NCBI RefSeq assembly: GCF_028463845.1
Contig: NZ_CP116805.1
Span: 310,001 to 374,000 of the forward strand
Direction: 5' to 3'
From: Gimibacter soli
Lineage (GTDB): Bacteria > Pseudomonadota > Alphaproteobacteria > Sphingomonadales > Kordiimonadaceae
DNA: 64,000 bases
Shown: positions 1 through 7,535 of the stretch, in pieces
How the letters are laid out: every line of letters starts with the position of its first letter
How positions within the stretch are numbered: position 1 is the stretch's first letter
Position numbers and translations under genes: made by a program
Notes under the pieces: model-generated
Databases searched by the model: none
Seen by the model: the letters and a program-made list of their open reading frames with translations, nothing else
Told to the model about the DNA's origin: nothing

Positions 1-23
1 TGGGATGGCCTGAGATCAATCTA

Positions 24-530
24 TCAGCAGGTTCTCCCGCCTGCCCCATTGTAATATCCCTTTGAAAACCGGCAGTATTGGTCCGCAGTACCGGTCTCGA
101 TCATGGCGCGGCTCACGTCGCGGCCGTCCGCCAAATAACAGCGACCGACCGTGCGATTGTAGCTCTCGCCCATGTCGTCACAGGTCACAAAGGAGCGGCC
201 AACAATAACTTCAAGGGCCGCTGTGGCAGCTGGTCCTTCCGCAGTATCCCGTTCCGGGGCATCAAGACCCCAAAGCCGGATCCTGCGACCGTCCGCAAGG
301 ACAAACGTGTCACCATCGATCACGCGCTCGACGTGTCCCGATAGGGCGCCATTTGTGCCTGCAGCAGCATCTGAATCAGTTGAGGTATAGAATCGGTCAG
401 TGGCTACCGCTGCAAAGATGAGGACAAGCACAAGGAGGGGCTGGCGCGATAAACGTCGCAGCGTGCTTTGTTTACTCGTCGTGGCCCGTTTGCGGGGCCG
501 GCGCGGAGGCAATGGATGCAAGGTGGCCAT
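24..530 (-). CDS. Membrane-anchored thermonuclease-like (SNase fold) protein
   Basis: 168 residues. A basic N-terminus (about 1-30) is followed by one hydrophobic segment (about 31-44), so the protein is probably exported or anchored with its C-terminal domain outside the cytoplasm. The rest is a staphylococcal-nuclease-like domain: VIDGDTF, RLWGLDAPE and NRTVGRC supply the family's Asp, Asp/Glu and Arg catalytic positions, so an active Ca-dependent DNA/RNA endonuclease is plausible. Four cysteines in the second half could form disulfides. AGGGA lies about 10 bases before the ATG. It is the last gene before the window edge, on the same strand as the ATPase/nitrilase pair but separated by about 150 bp, so a link to that unit is only possible. 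Confidence 0.85.
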   Translation of the reverse strand: MATLHPLPPRRPRKRATTSKQSTLRRLSRQPLLVLVLIFAAVATDRFYTSTDSDAAAGTNGALSGHVERVIDGDTFVLADGRRIRLWGLDAPERDTAEGPAATAALEVIVGRSFVTCDDMGESYNRTVGRCYLADGRDVSRAMIETGTADQYCRFSKGYYNGAGGRTC

Positions 531-682
531 ATGACAAGTCCCTGCCTATAGGCTATTCGCTCAACCGCAGACACGATCTGAGAACGCCAAATAAAAGACG
601 TGAGCTAACTTCAGAATAATGTCTTGCGCTTTCCAGAAAACGTCTATCTTTGAAGCAGCACCTGTTTTGGATTGCACCGCTG

Positions 683-3600
683 CTAATCAGACTTTCGCGA
701 TAATGTGAACTTCCGAAACTCACCGTCTCCAAGAAAATCGAACTTCCGTTCGAACAGTGTCGCAAGTTTGTCATTAGCTGTAGCAAAGAAAATTTGACGA
801 CGGCCTGTAATGGCTATTTCGCGCAGGTAATCGAAAAACGAAAGTGAGTTCAAATCGTCAACATGCGCGATTGGGTCGTCAATCAACATAACCGGCGGCG
901 CTACTGTGAGTTGGCTGTTTTGAGCTAGAAAAAGTGACAACCCAAATGCGGCACGCTGTCCGGTGCTAATTTCGGTCAGTTTGGATTGGCACCTGTCACT
1001 CTTGCGGACCAAGGTCGCAAGCGAGGAACCCAACCCTGAGAATTCCCGCGGAGCGTGGATAGCAGAAAATATTGACTCGATCGCAGTACGGTTAAGCTGA
1101 AGTGTGGACTCCATCGCGGCCTTGAGTGAGTGGCCTTGCCTTATCTTGTTGAGGGCCTTTTGGGCTGTTGCAAAACGATCGATGCGTTGCGAAAGCTTCG
1201 TCAATTGCTCACTTAGTTGTTCCTTGCGCGCTCGCGCCTCCGATTGGATCTTATCAGCCTGCCTTTCACGAGCCGATGCTGCCTGCGTCTCAGCGGCCAC
1301 GCTGCGAACGGATTCCCCCGCAACGATGAATTCTGAAATAGGGTGATCGCCGGGCCATGGAATGGACTCACGAAATCCATCGAGCCGCGAAAGGATTGAT
1401 TCAGTCTTGGAGAGCTGTTCTTTGGTCTTGAGAAGGACAGGTCTAATCTCGTCTGCGCTTAGCGCGGCCCCCAGCCGATCCCGCAATGAGACTTGGAGTT
1501 CCGCCGCCTCCTTCGACAATAATTCGAGTTGTTCGGATGTCGTCGATATCTGCTCTTGGATTGACGACACCAACTGATCCGCAGCCTTGTGGGAAAGGTG
1601 CTCGAGAGGAAACCCAAGGTCATTCATTCGAGAGACGAGCCGATCCATTTCCTCGAGAGAAAGACCGGCATTGTCGAGATCTTCGATTTTCTGCGTCAGA
1701 GTTTGGAGGCGAGCCCGGGATGATGCCAAGCTTTCACTTATGCCCAAGGCTTGGGCCGCAGCTTCCCCTATCGTCAACTCCACCTTCTGGTCTGAGCGCT
1801 CGCAAAATTCGCGCAACCGAAGCAAGGCCGTTTCAACTCGTTTCGCATCATTGAGAGCGGCCTCCTGATTCTCTATCTGATTGAGGAGTGATCGCCCGAG
1901 CGGTTCAAGGTGAGCGTCCAAACCTCTGCTCATGTGGTTGGCCAACTCGCCCGGTTCGAACTGTGTATGGCACAGCGGGCATTCATCCGGATTGGTGGCG
2001 CGGTCTAGTATGGCTGCGGCAAGTTGCCGCAATTGCTGCGTCAGGTTTTCCGATTCATCTCTCAGCTTGGCGAAATTGGCATATTCAGCCTTTGTCGCTG
2101 CAAGCGCCGACTCTGCGATCACACGCTTTCGAGTTGCGGCCCGCTCAGAGATGGCCACGACTTCATCCTTCTCAAGTCCAGCAAGGATTTCGAAATGCTC
2201 GGCTTCGAACCCTGCTACCCTCATAGAACTAAACGTGATGGTGTCGTTCAGCTTACGACGCTCTGCGCTGAGGTTGGCCACGCCAGCGTCGATAAAACGC
2301 TGAGCTTGAACTCCTAGCTCCAAAGCCTGTTTCGCGCTGCTCAGTACGCGAGTTAGCCGTAGATGCTGACCTGTAGCCTTTTCAAGCCGGTCGATTTCGG
2401 GTGTGACTTCATTGACAAGCGCGATGGTATTTTGGTGGTAATTGACAAGGGCATCATATGTGACCGGTGAGCCAGCCCAATGAATTTCAACAGCTTGCTG
2501 GGCGATGGCGATCGCTTCCGCGAGCCCTCCGACAAATTTTTCCGTCGAATCCTCATCCACATCCGGTTCGAGGTGCCAGTGATGGCGGGCGATCATCTCA
2601 AATAAGCGTGTTCGAAGTGAATCCGATTGGTGCCGTTCATCCGCAGAGTCGCTGAGTTGTTTCTCTATCCGCGAAAGCTCGGACCTGATTTGGTCTTGGG
2701 TGGATCGGAGGTCTTTTAATCTGACTTTGACACCATCGCTTACGCGCTCGATATCTCGCCAAATCTTCGAAGCATCAGGGCCAACGAGGAGTTTGGATAG
2801 ATCTTCTTCCACGTGGTCGGCCGATTCGGAAAGGCTAACTGCAGCGTCAGTGTCGAGAAAATTGAATTGAGCAAAGCTCTTGTACAAATTATTGGTTTTG
2901 ATCTCGAACTGCCCATACCATGCGAGATTGCGCTCACGAAAGTCTTGTGGCGTCCGGCTGGACACCGCCCGCTCCTCGGTTCCATCCGCCAAGACGGCTT
3001 TTAGCTCGTATTGAGTATTGAGGTCGGGATTTCGCTTGGTTCGACCACAGTAGAATAGCTCTATCGCTTCAAGAAGAGAAGTCTTGCCAGAAGCGTTCGG
3101 ACCGAAGATCAGGTTCACGGCACCAAAGTCATAGGTTCGGCGGAGGGGGAACTGTCGATAACGCTTTAGTTCAAGTGAACGAAGCGATTGAGCTGATTTG
3201 GCGAAACGCCTGCGCGGCGGCTCGGCTGCTTTGCGACCCTCTGGGGAGTTAACTTCAATCTTTTTCAGTCGAGTTGGGAGATCATCATCGCTAAGGATCG
3301 CCCCTTGGATGCCAGCTTCCGTTAGAATATTGATCCAAGCCGACAAAACGTTCTCTTGTCGTTTGTTCTCAGTGGCCGTAACGATGGGAGGGTTAAGGAT
3401 TTCCTCAAGATTTCCTTCCGGAATTACGAATTTGCGCGCATATGATCTATCGTTTTCAATGAGTTCCTTCGCTCGCTGCGCTTCGGCGAGAGCGAGTTCC
3501 TCGTTGGTTCTCAAGAAGTACAGATAATTGCTCCACTGAAGACTTTTCCTGCCTTCAAAATACCGTTTCCCTATGACTTCGTCCTGATAGCGGTTCAAAT

Positions 3601-3763
3601 CATGGAGGCTATTCGGAAGCTCGTGCGCGATGTCGAGATAGTAGACCGCAAAGGGGCAAGCTTCGGCGCTTCTGGTGAAACGGATAACAGAGTCATTGAC
3701 TTGTTCTGCGCCCGGGAATTGGCGCTCGATGCGTTCCCGAAGGTCGCCCATATTAATGGTCAT
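683..3763 (-). CDS. Rad50/SMC-like ATPase with zinc hook and extra N-terminal domain
   Basis: 1026 residues. After about 200 residues that I do not recognise comes an ABC head: Walker A GPNASGKT (221-228), long coiled coils, a CPLC zinc-hook motif (595-598) at the tip, an STGQR signature (933-937) and Walker B LIDDP (960-964) followed by a D-loop-like HVDD. This is the Rad50/SbcC/RloC layout: the hook dimerises two molecules through Zn and the heads sense or process DNA. The ATG overlaps the stop of the upstream nitrilase-like gene (ATGA), so the two are translationally coupled and probably made in fixed ratio. The gene is not SbcC, because no SbcD nuclease is next to it and the N-terminal extension is atypical. 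Lamassu LmuB is the closest functional analogy I can offer; assignment to that family is inference. Confidence 0.85.
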   Translation of the reverse strand: MTINMGDLRERIERQFPGAEQVNDSVIRFTRSAEACPFAVYYLDIAHELPNSLHDLNRYQDEVIGKRYFEGRKSLQWSNYLYFLRTNEELALAEAQRAKELIENDRSYARKFVIPEGNLEEILNPPIVTATENKRQENVLSAWINILTEAGIQGAILSDDDLPTRLKKIEVNSPEGRKAAEPPRRRFAKSAQSLRSLELKRYRQFPLRRTYDFGAVNLIFGPNASGKTSLLEAIELFYCGRTKRNPDLNTQYELKAVLADGTEERAVSSRTPQDFRERNLAWYGQFEIKTNNLYKSFAQFNFLDTDAAVSLSESADHVEEDLSKLLVGPDASKIWRDIERVSDGVKVRLKDLRSTQDQIRSELSRIEKQLSDSADERHQSDSLRTRLFEMIARHHWHLEPDVDEDSTEKFVGGLAEAIAIAQQAVEIHWAGSPVTYDALVNYHQNTIALVNEVTPEIDRLEKATGQHLRLTRVLSSAKQALELGVQAQRFIDAGVANLSAERRKLNDTITFSSMRVAGFEAEHFEILAGLEKDEVVAISERAATRKRVIAESALAATKAEYANFAKLRDESENLTQQLRQLAAAILDRATNPDECPLCHTQFEPGELANHMSRGLDAHLEPLGRSLLNQIENQEAALNDAKRVETALLRLREFCERSDQKVELTIGEAAAQALGISESLASSRARLQTLTQKIEDLDNAGLSLEEMDRLVSRMNDLGFPLEHLSHKAADQLVSSIQEQISTTSEQLELLSKEAAELQVSLRDRLGAALSADEIRPVLLKTKEQLSKTESILSRLDGFRESIPWPGDHPISEFIVAGESVRSVAAETQAASARERQADKIQSEARARKEQLSEQLTKLSQRIDRFATAQKALNKIRQGHSLKAAMESTLQLNRTAIESIFSAIHAPREFSGLGSSLATLVRKSDRCQSKLTEISTGQRAAFGLSLFLAQNSQLTVAPPVMLIDDPIAHVDDLNSLSFFDYLREIAITGRRQIFFATANDKLATLFERKFDFLGDGEFRKFTLSRKSD

Positions 3764-5610
3764 CCCTGCCTCCCGATATCAAATTCTGAACGATCTGCTG
3801 TCTTGTCGATCCTAGTGTAGTTATGTGTGCCATAGACTACGAACTGGTCATTCTCGTCACGATACCAAACTGCCAGTCGCTGGCGAGACTGGAGACTTTC
3901 GTCCAGATTGGAAGACCTCCTTTGAAGGAATTCGGCTATCCTTTTCGTTGTGGCCTCCACCTGTTTGAGATTCGCATCTTCGCCCAGGTAGACGACGGTA
4001 GCTTTGAGGCCTTGCCCGGAGACTACGTTTTGATGTGGGGCGTCGGGCGACCAATGCAGGTGGAATCCTTCCCGCAAGTCGGCCAATGCAGGAGGAATTT
4101 TCGCATCGTCTTGCAGTATATCCCAAAGATGGCCGCAACGCTTGAGGCGAGCGGTTCTAAATTCGCATGCGCTCTGGTCGCTATCCTGACAGAACGTGAG
4201 CCTATAGATGATCTCGGAGGTATCAATACGGCAAGAATCCAGATTGGACACTTTGTGCCAATCGTCTGTTTCATCGATCTTACCCGCGCAAAGAGCCATT
4301 ACGCGTTCTGCTGCAAAGGGGTTTTGATCGGATATTTGTTGGATATCGTGCTTGGCGCTTCCGGCCTCACCGACAATGGCGGAGAAGCCGTCTTTCACAG
4401 CCATTTGTTCGGCCCAGGCACCCGAATCATTATCCCAGATGGAAACTCTTGCAATTTGTGGACCTCGCCTGCGTGAGCTGACAGCGGGAACCCCGACATG
4501 CGCTACTTTGGTCGCATTTACGAGATACGTCGCTGGCTGGTAATTAAAGAAGAGGGCATGGACGTATAATGGTTGAAGCCATGTATAGTAGAGGCCGAGT
4601 TTGTGGTTTGCGTGGAGCGTTTCATCCCGGATGTCGAACTTGTCTGGTTTCAAATACCAGGCCGAACCAGAAATATTTTGCCAATTGATCTCGTTGCCGC
4701 CAATCCTTATGCGGATATCGCTAGCCCAGTTAAGGCAAATAAGTTCGGTGGCGTCTCCCTGAAATTGCAGCAATTTGTCCCGATATCGCCGGAACTGATC
4801 CTGTCGTGGCTTAGGGTTAAGCTGTATGTGGAGAACCATCCCACGGTCGTAGATGGCCTGAGCGTCTGCGTCATAAAAGGCTAAGGCATCGGAACAGATC
4901 AGAGAGACGAAGCTTATCTCCTGTCCGGCAAAGCCGCCAAACCTGTAAATGCGCGTACCACGCTGCATCCCATTGACCTCGAAATGATCCTGATCGGCCA
5001 TAGGATGCGTCTTAAACTGGATTAGGACGACAAGTTTCGTTTCCTCTTGGTTTTGCTGAACAGGAGCAAGAAAGATATAAGCGAGAGGATCGAGAAAGCG
5101 ATCAGGATCGGGTTCTAGCCCTTCGTAGAGCAAGGTAGCATGCGGTTCGAGTTCAGCTTTTAGCGCATCGAGCTCAGCATGCGATATGCTCTCGCATCCA
5201 AGGGCCCAAAGCCGCTCGGCTTCAGGCGTTTGTCCGGCTTTGATTGCTTCGGACAAGACCTCCCAGGGCATCGCATATTCTGGAGTCGCTATAAGATCCG
5301 GCTGGGTGGCGCAGGCGTCGGTGAGAAACCGGCCAAATTGAGCTCTCGCCAGATCACGATCAAAGTTACGCACTCCCGCATCGTCTACCTCTAAGACACC
5401 TTGAGGCTGCATCAAGAGGACCTTGTAATTGTCGACGTTTGGAATCAGAGCGCGGAGGGTTGGCGTATCGAGACCCTCGGTTTGCAAGATTTGATGAACA
5501 TGCGCTATTTCCATACCTGCGGCAGCACCTAGCAAAGCTTCAAATTCGTCCCTAGTGGCATATGGCGATGGACCTAGCCTATCATCACTAAACGCATCTA
5601 AATAGTTCAA
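3760..5610 (-). CDS. Nitrilase-superfamily (C-N hydrolase) domain protein, partner of the Rad50-like ATPase
   Basis: 616 residues. Residues about 60-300 match the nitrilase fold: ATPEYAMPW holds a candidate Glu111, QFKTHP a candidate Lys200, and SLICSD a candidate Cys239. Their order and spacing (89 and 39 residues) fit the Glu-Lys-Cys triad of the family. The remaining 300 residues carry no motif I recognise. Known nitrilases cleave nitriles, amides or NAD-like substrates; a nitrilase domain is also present in DRT type 1 antiphage reverse transcriptases, whose chemistry is unclear. The gene precedes the Rad50-like ATPase with a 4-base overlap. The assigned start is a TTG with no clear Shine-Dalgarno; an in-frame ATG exists at codon 33. 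I read it as the effector or regulator of a two-gene system; this is inference. Confidence 0.72.
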   Translation of the reverse strand: MNYLDAFSDDRLGPSPYATRDEFEALLGAAAGMEIAHVHQILQTEGLDTPTLRALIPNVDNYKVLLMQPQGVLEVDDAGVRNFDRDLARAQFGRFLTDACATQPDLIATPEYAMPWEVLSEAIKAGQTPEAERLWALGCESISHAELDALKAELEPHATLLYEGLEPDPDRFLDPLAYIFLAPVQQNQEETKLVVLIQFKTHPMADQDHFEVNGMQRGTRIYRFGGFAGQEISFVSLICSDALAFYDADAQAIYDRGMVLHIQLNPKPRQDQFRRYRDKLLQFQGDATELICLNWASDIRIRIGGNEINWQNISGSAWYLKPDKFDIRDETLHANHKLGLYYTWLQPLYVHALFFNYQPATYLVNATKVAHVGVPAVSSRRRGPQIARVSIWDNDSGAWAEQMAVKDGFSAIVGEAGSAKHDIQQISDQNPFAAERVMALCAGKIDETDDWHKVSNLDSCRIDTSEIIYRLTFCQDSDQSACEFRTARLKRCGHLWDILQDDAKIPPALADLREGFHLHWSPDAPHQNVVSGQGLKATVVYLGEDANLKQVEATTKRIAEFLQRRSSNLDESLQSRQRLAVWYRDENDQFVVYGTHNYTRIDKTADRSEFDIGRQG

Positions 5611-5625
5611 CGTGTGGTAGTTTTA

Positions 5626-5638
5626 GTGATTAAATCAC
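5626..5638. promoter_or_regulatory. Palindrome just upstream of the nitrilase/ATPase operon
   Basis: GTGATTAAATCAC is a perfect 6-1-6 inverted repeat lying 16 bases before the start codon of the operon on the minus strand. Size, AT-rich centre and position suit a dimeric repressor site. No regulator gene of that operon is adjacent; the nearest DNA-binding protein is the HTH protein at 6334-6636. Confidence 0.4.
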
Positions 5639-5821
5639 CGTATCCAATGACCAGTGTAAAATCAATGCGCAGCCGTCCTTTCGCCACAAGTTCACCACAG
5701 ACGAGAGCAGTCTCAGTCAGTCTTTGGCGGATTTCTGCGGATTAGCGGCAAACCGATTTTGCGGCAAGAAAGAGGGCATCTACTCTCCTTTGGCTGTGAC
5801 ATATTCCAGTAACCACACGTT
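5639..5821. other. Non-coding left flank of the putative replication origin
   Basis: No supported gene. Around 5725-5770 the tetramer GCGG recurs four times in about 45 bases (GCGGATT twice, GCGGCAA twice), perhaps degenerate protein-binding sites. I see no consensus DnaA box here. Confidence 0.35.
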
Positions 5822-5963
5822 GTTGATGCGGGAAAAGATGCCTTCTATCCGCTTCCAGCGGCATTCACCCCTTTTCCCCGCATCAACACCCTTCTCCACC
5901 GCTCGCCCTCAAGGCGAAGCAGTGGAGAAATTCATTATTGATCCTAACAGGATCATAATGAAT
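5822..5963. repeat. Three consecutive long hairpins beside the iterons (putative single-strand initiation or origin structures)
   Basis: Hairpin 1 (5822-5887) pairs GTTGATGCGGGAAAAG with CTTTTCCCCGCATCAAC, one bulge, with further nested pairing (CCGCT/AGCGG) inside. Hairpin 2 (5892-5929) pairs TTCTCCAC..GC..GCC with its complement, one mismatch and one bulge. Hairpin 3 (5930-5963) pairs ATTCATTAT(T)GATCCT with AGGATCATAATGAAT across a 3-base loop. They abut, followed by AT-rich DNA and the iterons. IncQ plasmids such as RSF1010 have stem-loop initiation sites (ssiA, ssiB) for their primase next to the iterons, which is the natural comparison. Function here is inferred. Confidence 0.6.
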
Positions 5964-6022
5964 CTTAGAGAGAGAGCGATACTTGAAATATACTATATAA
6001 TTCAACATGTTGTATTTTATCT

Positions 6023-6112
6023 GCGGAACACTGATTGGCAAAAGCGGAACACTGATTGGCAAAAGCGGAACACTGTTTGGCAAAAGCGGAACACTGTTTG
6101 GCAAAAGCGGAA
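6023..6112. repeat. Iteron array: four 21-bp direct repeats plus a partial fifth
   Basis: Four head-to-tail units start at 6023, 6044, 6065 and 6086; each begins GCGGAACACTG, has ATT (first two) or TTT (last two), and ends GGCAAAA. A truncated unit, GCGGAA, follows at 6107. Exact tandem spacing of two helical turns beside AT-rich DNA (5964-6022) and upstream of a helicase/primase cassette is typical of initiator-binding iterons at a plasmid origin. Because 21 is divisible by three, the array also reads as a fake heptad-repeat peptide. Confidence 0.8.
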
Positions 6113-6268
6113 GCATCTCTTTGCCGGCCATTTACTAGGGCATGCGAAAAATATTTTTCAAATGAAAAATCCGCAGAATTCCGCCACTTCTTATCAATGA
6201 GTGTTGCGTATAATATATCTAGCACGCGAATGTTGTTGACTCTGTGATTATTTCATAGTATGTCATGA

Positions 6269-6296
6269 TTGACCGCTAGCATGCCATGTGCATAAT
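6269..6296 (+). promoter_or_regulatory. Sigma-70 promoter for the replication cassette
   Basis: TTGACC (6269-6274), 16-base spacer, CATAAT (6291-6296): five of six matches in each box. Transcription would begin near 6303, about 30 bases before the ATG at 6334. It is one of the best-matching promoters in the window. Confidence 0.6.
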
Positions 6297-6333
6297 ATGA
6301 CCTCATAGTTACACCACTTTGAGGACGTATGTC

Positions 6334-6636
6334 ATGATCCCCCAACATCTTCGAACAATCGGTATCGACGAGCTCGCAAAAATTCTTGCGCTCGAGCCGA
6401 GGACAATTCAGAGGCGCCTGACCGAGATGCCCGACCGCCTGCCAACCCCCATTCGCGCAACCTCAGGTCAACCCGTTCGCTGGCGAGTAGACGTCGTCGA
6501 TGAATGGGTAAAGGCGCAGGAATCTGCCACTTATATCGGCCTTCGCGAGCGCTGCCGCAAGACGGCGATTGGTGCAAAGCGGATCTCGAAAATGACGCCC
6601 GAAGAGCGCGTCGCCCGCGGCTTCCAGGCAGCATAA
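6334..6636 (+). CDS. Small helix-turn-helix protein (AlpA/excisionase-like), putative replicon regulator
   Basis: 100 residues from the ATG at 6334, chosen because GAGG lies 9 bases upstream; a TTG at 6319 would add five residues but has no ribosome binding site. Residues about 6-30 (GIDELAKILALEPRTIQRRL) form a winged-HTH of the AlpA/MerR-like class, then a WRVDVVDEWV helix usual in AlpA-type proteins, and a basic C-terminus. Lying between the iterons and the initiator gene, it suits a copy-control repressor, comparable in place to small repressors upstream of repA-repC in IncQ plasmids. An excisionase role is the alternative, since the region ends at a tRNA gene. Confidence 0.65.
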   Translation: MIPQHLRTIGIDELAKILALEPRTIQRRLTEMPDRLPTPIRATSGQPVRWRVDVVDEWVKAQESATYIGLRERCRKTAIGAKRISKMTPEERVARGFQAA

Positions 6637-6646
6637 TCGAAAGAAA

Positions 6647-6681
6647 AAGACCCGCAAGCTGTTGGCGCAGCAGCGGGTCTT
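6647..6681 (-). terminator. Stem-loop after the HTH gene, U-tract on the minus strand
   Basis: AAGACCCGC (6647-6655) pairs perfectly with GCGGGTCTT (6673-6681), with GCTG/CAGC pairing inside the loop. The T-rich run (complement of GAAAGAAAAA) lies on the minus-strand exit side, so as a terminator it would stop leftward transcripts. On the plus strand it might act as an attenuator or a message-stabilising hairpin between the HTH and initiator genes. Confidence 0.4.
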
Positions 6682-6779
6682 GTGGATCAATTAGCGCGAT
6701 CTCGGCGCGACAAAAAGATCTAGCCACAGATTGATCTTACTGTCGGGAGGCCGATTGCGCAATAAAAAAGCGACGATTC

Positions 6780-7535
6780 ATGGCCATCCCAAACTTTGAA
6801 TTTGCTCTAATCCCGCAGAAACTTGCGCTTGAGAACAGCTTTTTGTCCTGTGGCCGCCGCCGCGGACTAAAGCCCAATCACCTTCGACTTTTCCTGTATC
6901 TGATGTCAGCCTCTCAAGCTGCCTCTATGCCCTTCAATCGGCTCGAATATGAGATTTCGGTAAGCTCCATTTTTTGCAAGATGGGCCTGAAAGGGAGATA
7001 CAGCACATCGCAGATTCTTTTTATGATTGCACCCCTCAACTCGTTGCTGATCAACGATGAGCCTGCCCTGGAAATATCGTTCCACCCCTCATCCGCCGGC
7101 CATAGTCGATTTACTGTTTCCCTCTCCCCAGCCCTATCCGCGGTAGTGGTTGGCCATCGCGGCGAAGACGGAAAAGCACTGCCCCGAGGGCCAGAGCATG
7201 CTTTCACAAAAATTCCCCTCAAATGTGTCAATGCATTGCGCGATCTGTCGCTCCTTCTGCTCGTCCGCGCTGCAGCACGCGGCCACTGGAAGCCAAGTCT
7301 CGAAACGCTCGATTCCCTCCTTTTCGCTGCCCCTGCTGCGCCCCTTGGGTCGCGAGGCCAGCGGCGCAGAAATGCTGCGATCAGGGCGGCTGTAGCAGGC
7401 CTCGAGAATAGCGGCAGTGACATCTACATGGCTCAAACCTCTGAAAATCAATTCGAAAAGATTGAACGTCCGAACTCCAAGAAGGCCGAAACGCCGAGAC
7501 TAAAACTAGTAAGGAGTTTTAAAAATGCAGCGTGA
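6780..7535 (+). CDS. Probable plasmid-type replication initiator (RepC-like)
   Basis: 251 residues, cytoplasmic, basic. I do not recognise a named family by motif. Two segments look like winged-helix initiator cores: about 22-75 (HLRLFLYLMSASQA followed by an SxxxF.KMGLKG helix) and about 140-200 (ALRDLSLLLLVRAAARGHW followed by SLETLDSLL, resembling a second winged helix). It lies 670 bp past the iterons and overlaps the helicase gene by 11 bases, the place RepC holds relative to RepA in IncQ-type replicons, though the order here is initiator first. The iterons are its expected binding target. Function rests mainly on context. Confidence 0.55.
   Translation: MAIPNFEFALIPQKLALENSFLSCGRRRGLKPNHLRLFLYLMSASQAASMPFNRLEYEISVSSIFCKMGLKGRYSTSQILFMIAPLNSLLINDEPALEISFHPSSAGHSRFTVSLSPALSAVVVGHRGEDGKALPRGPEHAFTKIPLKCVNALRDLSLLLLVRAAARGHWKPSLETLDSLLFAAPAAPLGSRGQRRRNAAIRAAVAGLENSGSDIYMAQTSENQFEKIERPNSKKAETPRLKLVRSFKNAA

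Noticed and set aside
5724-6200. 158-residue plus-strand reading frame with RNTDWQK heptads
   Set aside because: The repeat is the 21-bp iteron read in frame; both strands are open through it by chance, and the rest has no coding character.
5639-6333. DnaA boxes at the putative origin
   Set aside because: No match to TTATNCACA or its complement was found; the replicon seems independent of DnaA, as in IncQ plasmids, or uses degenerate boxes I cannot call.
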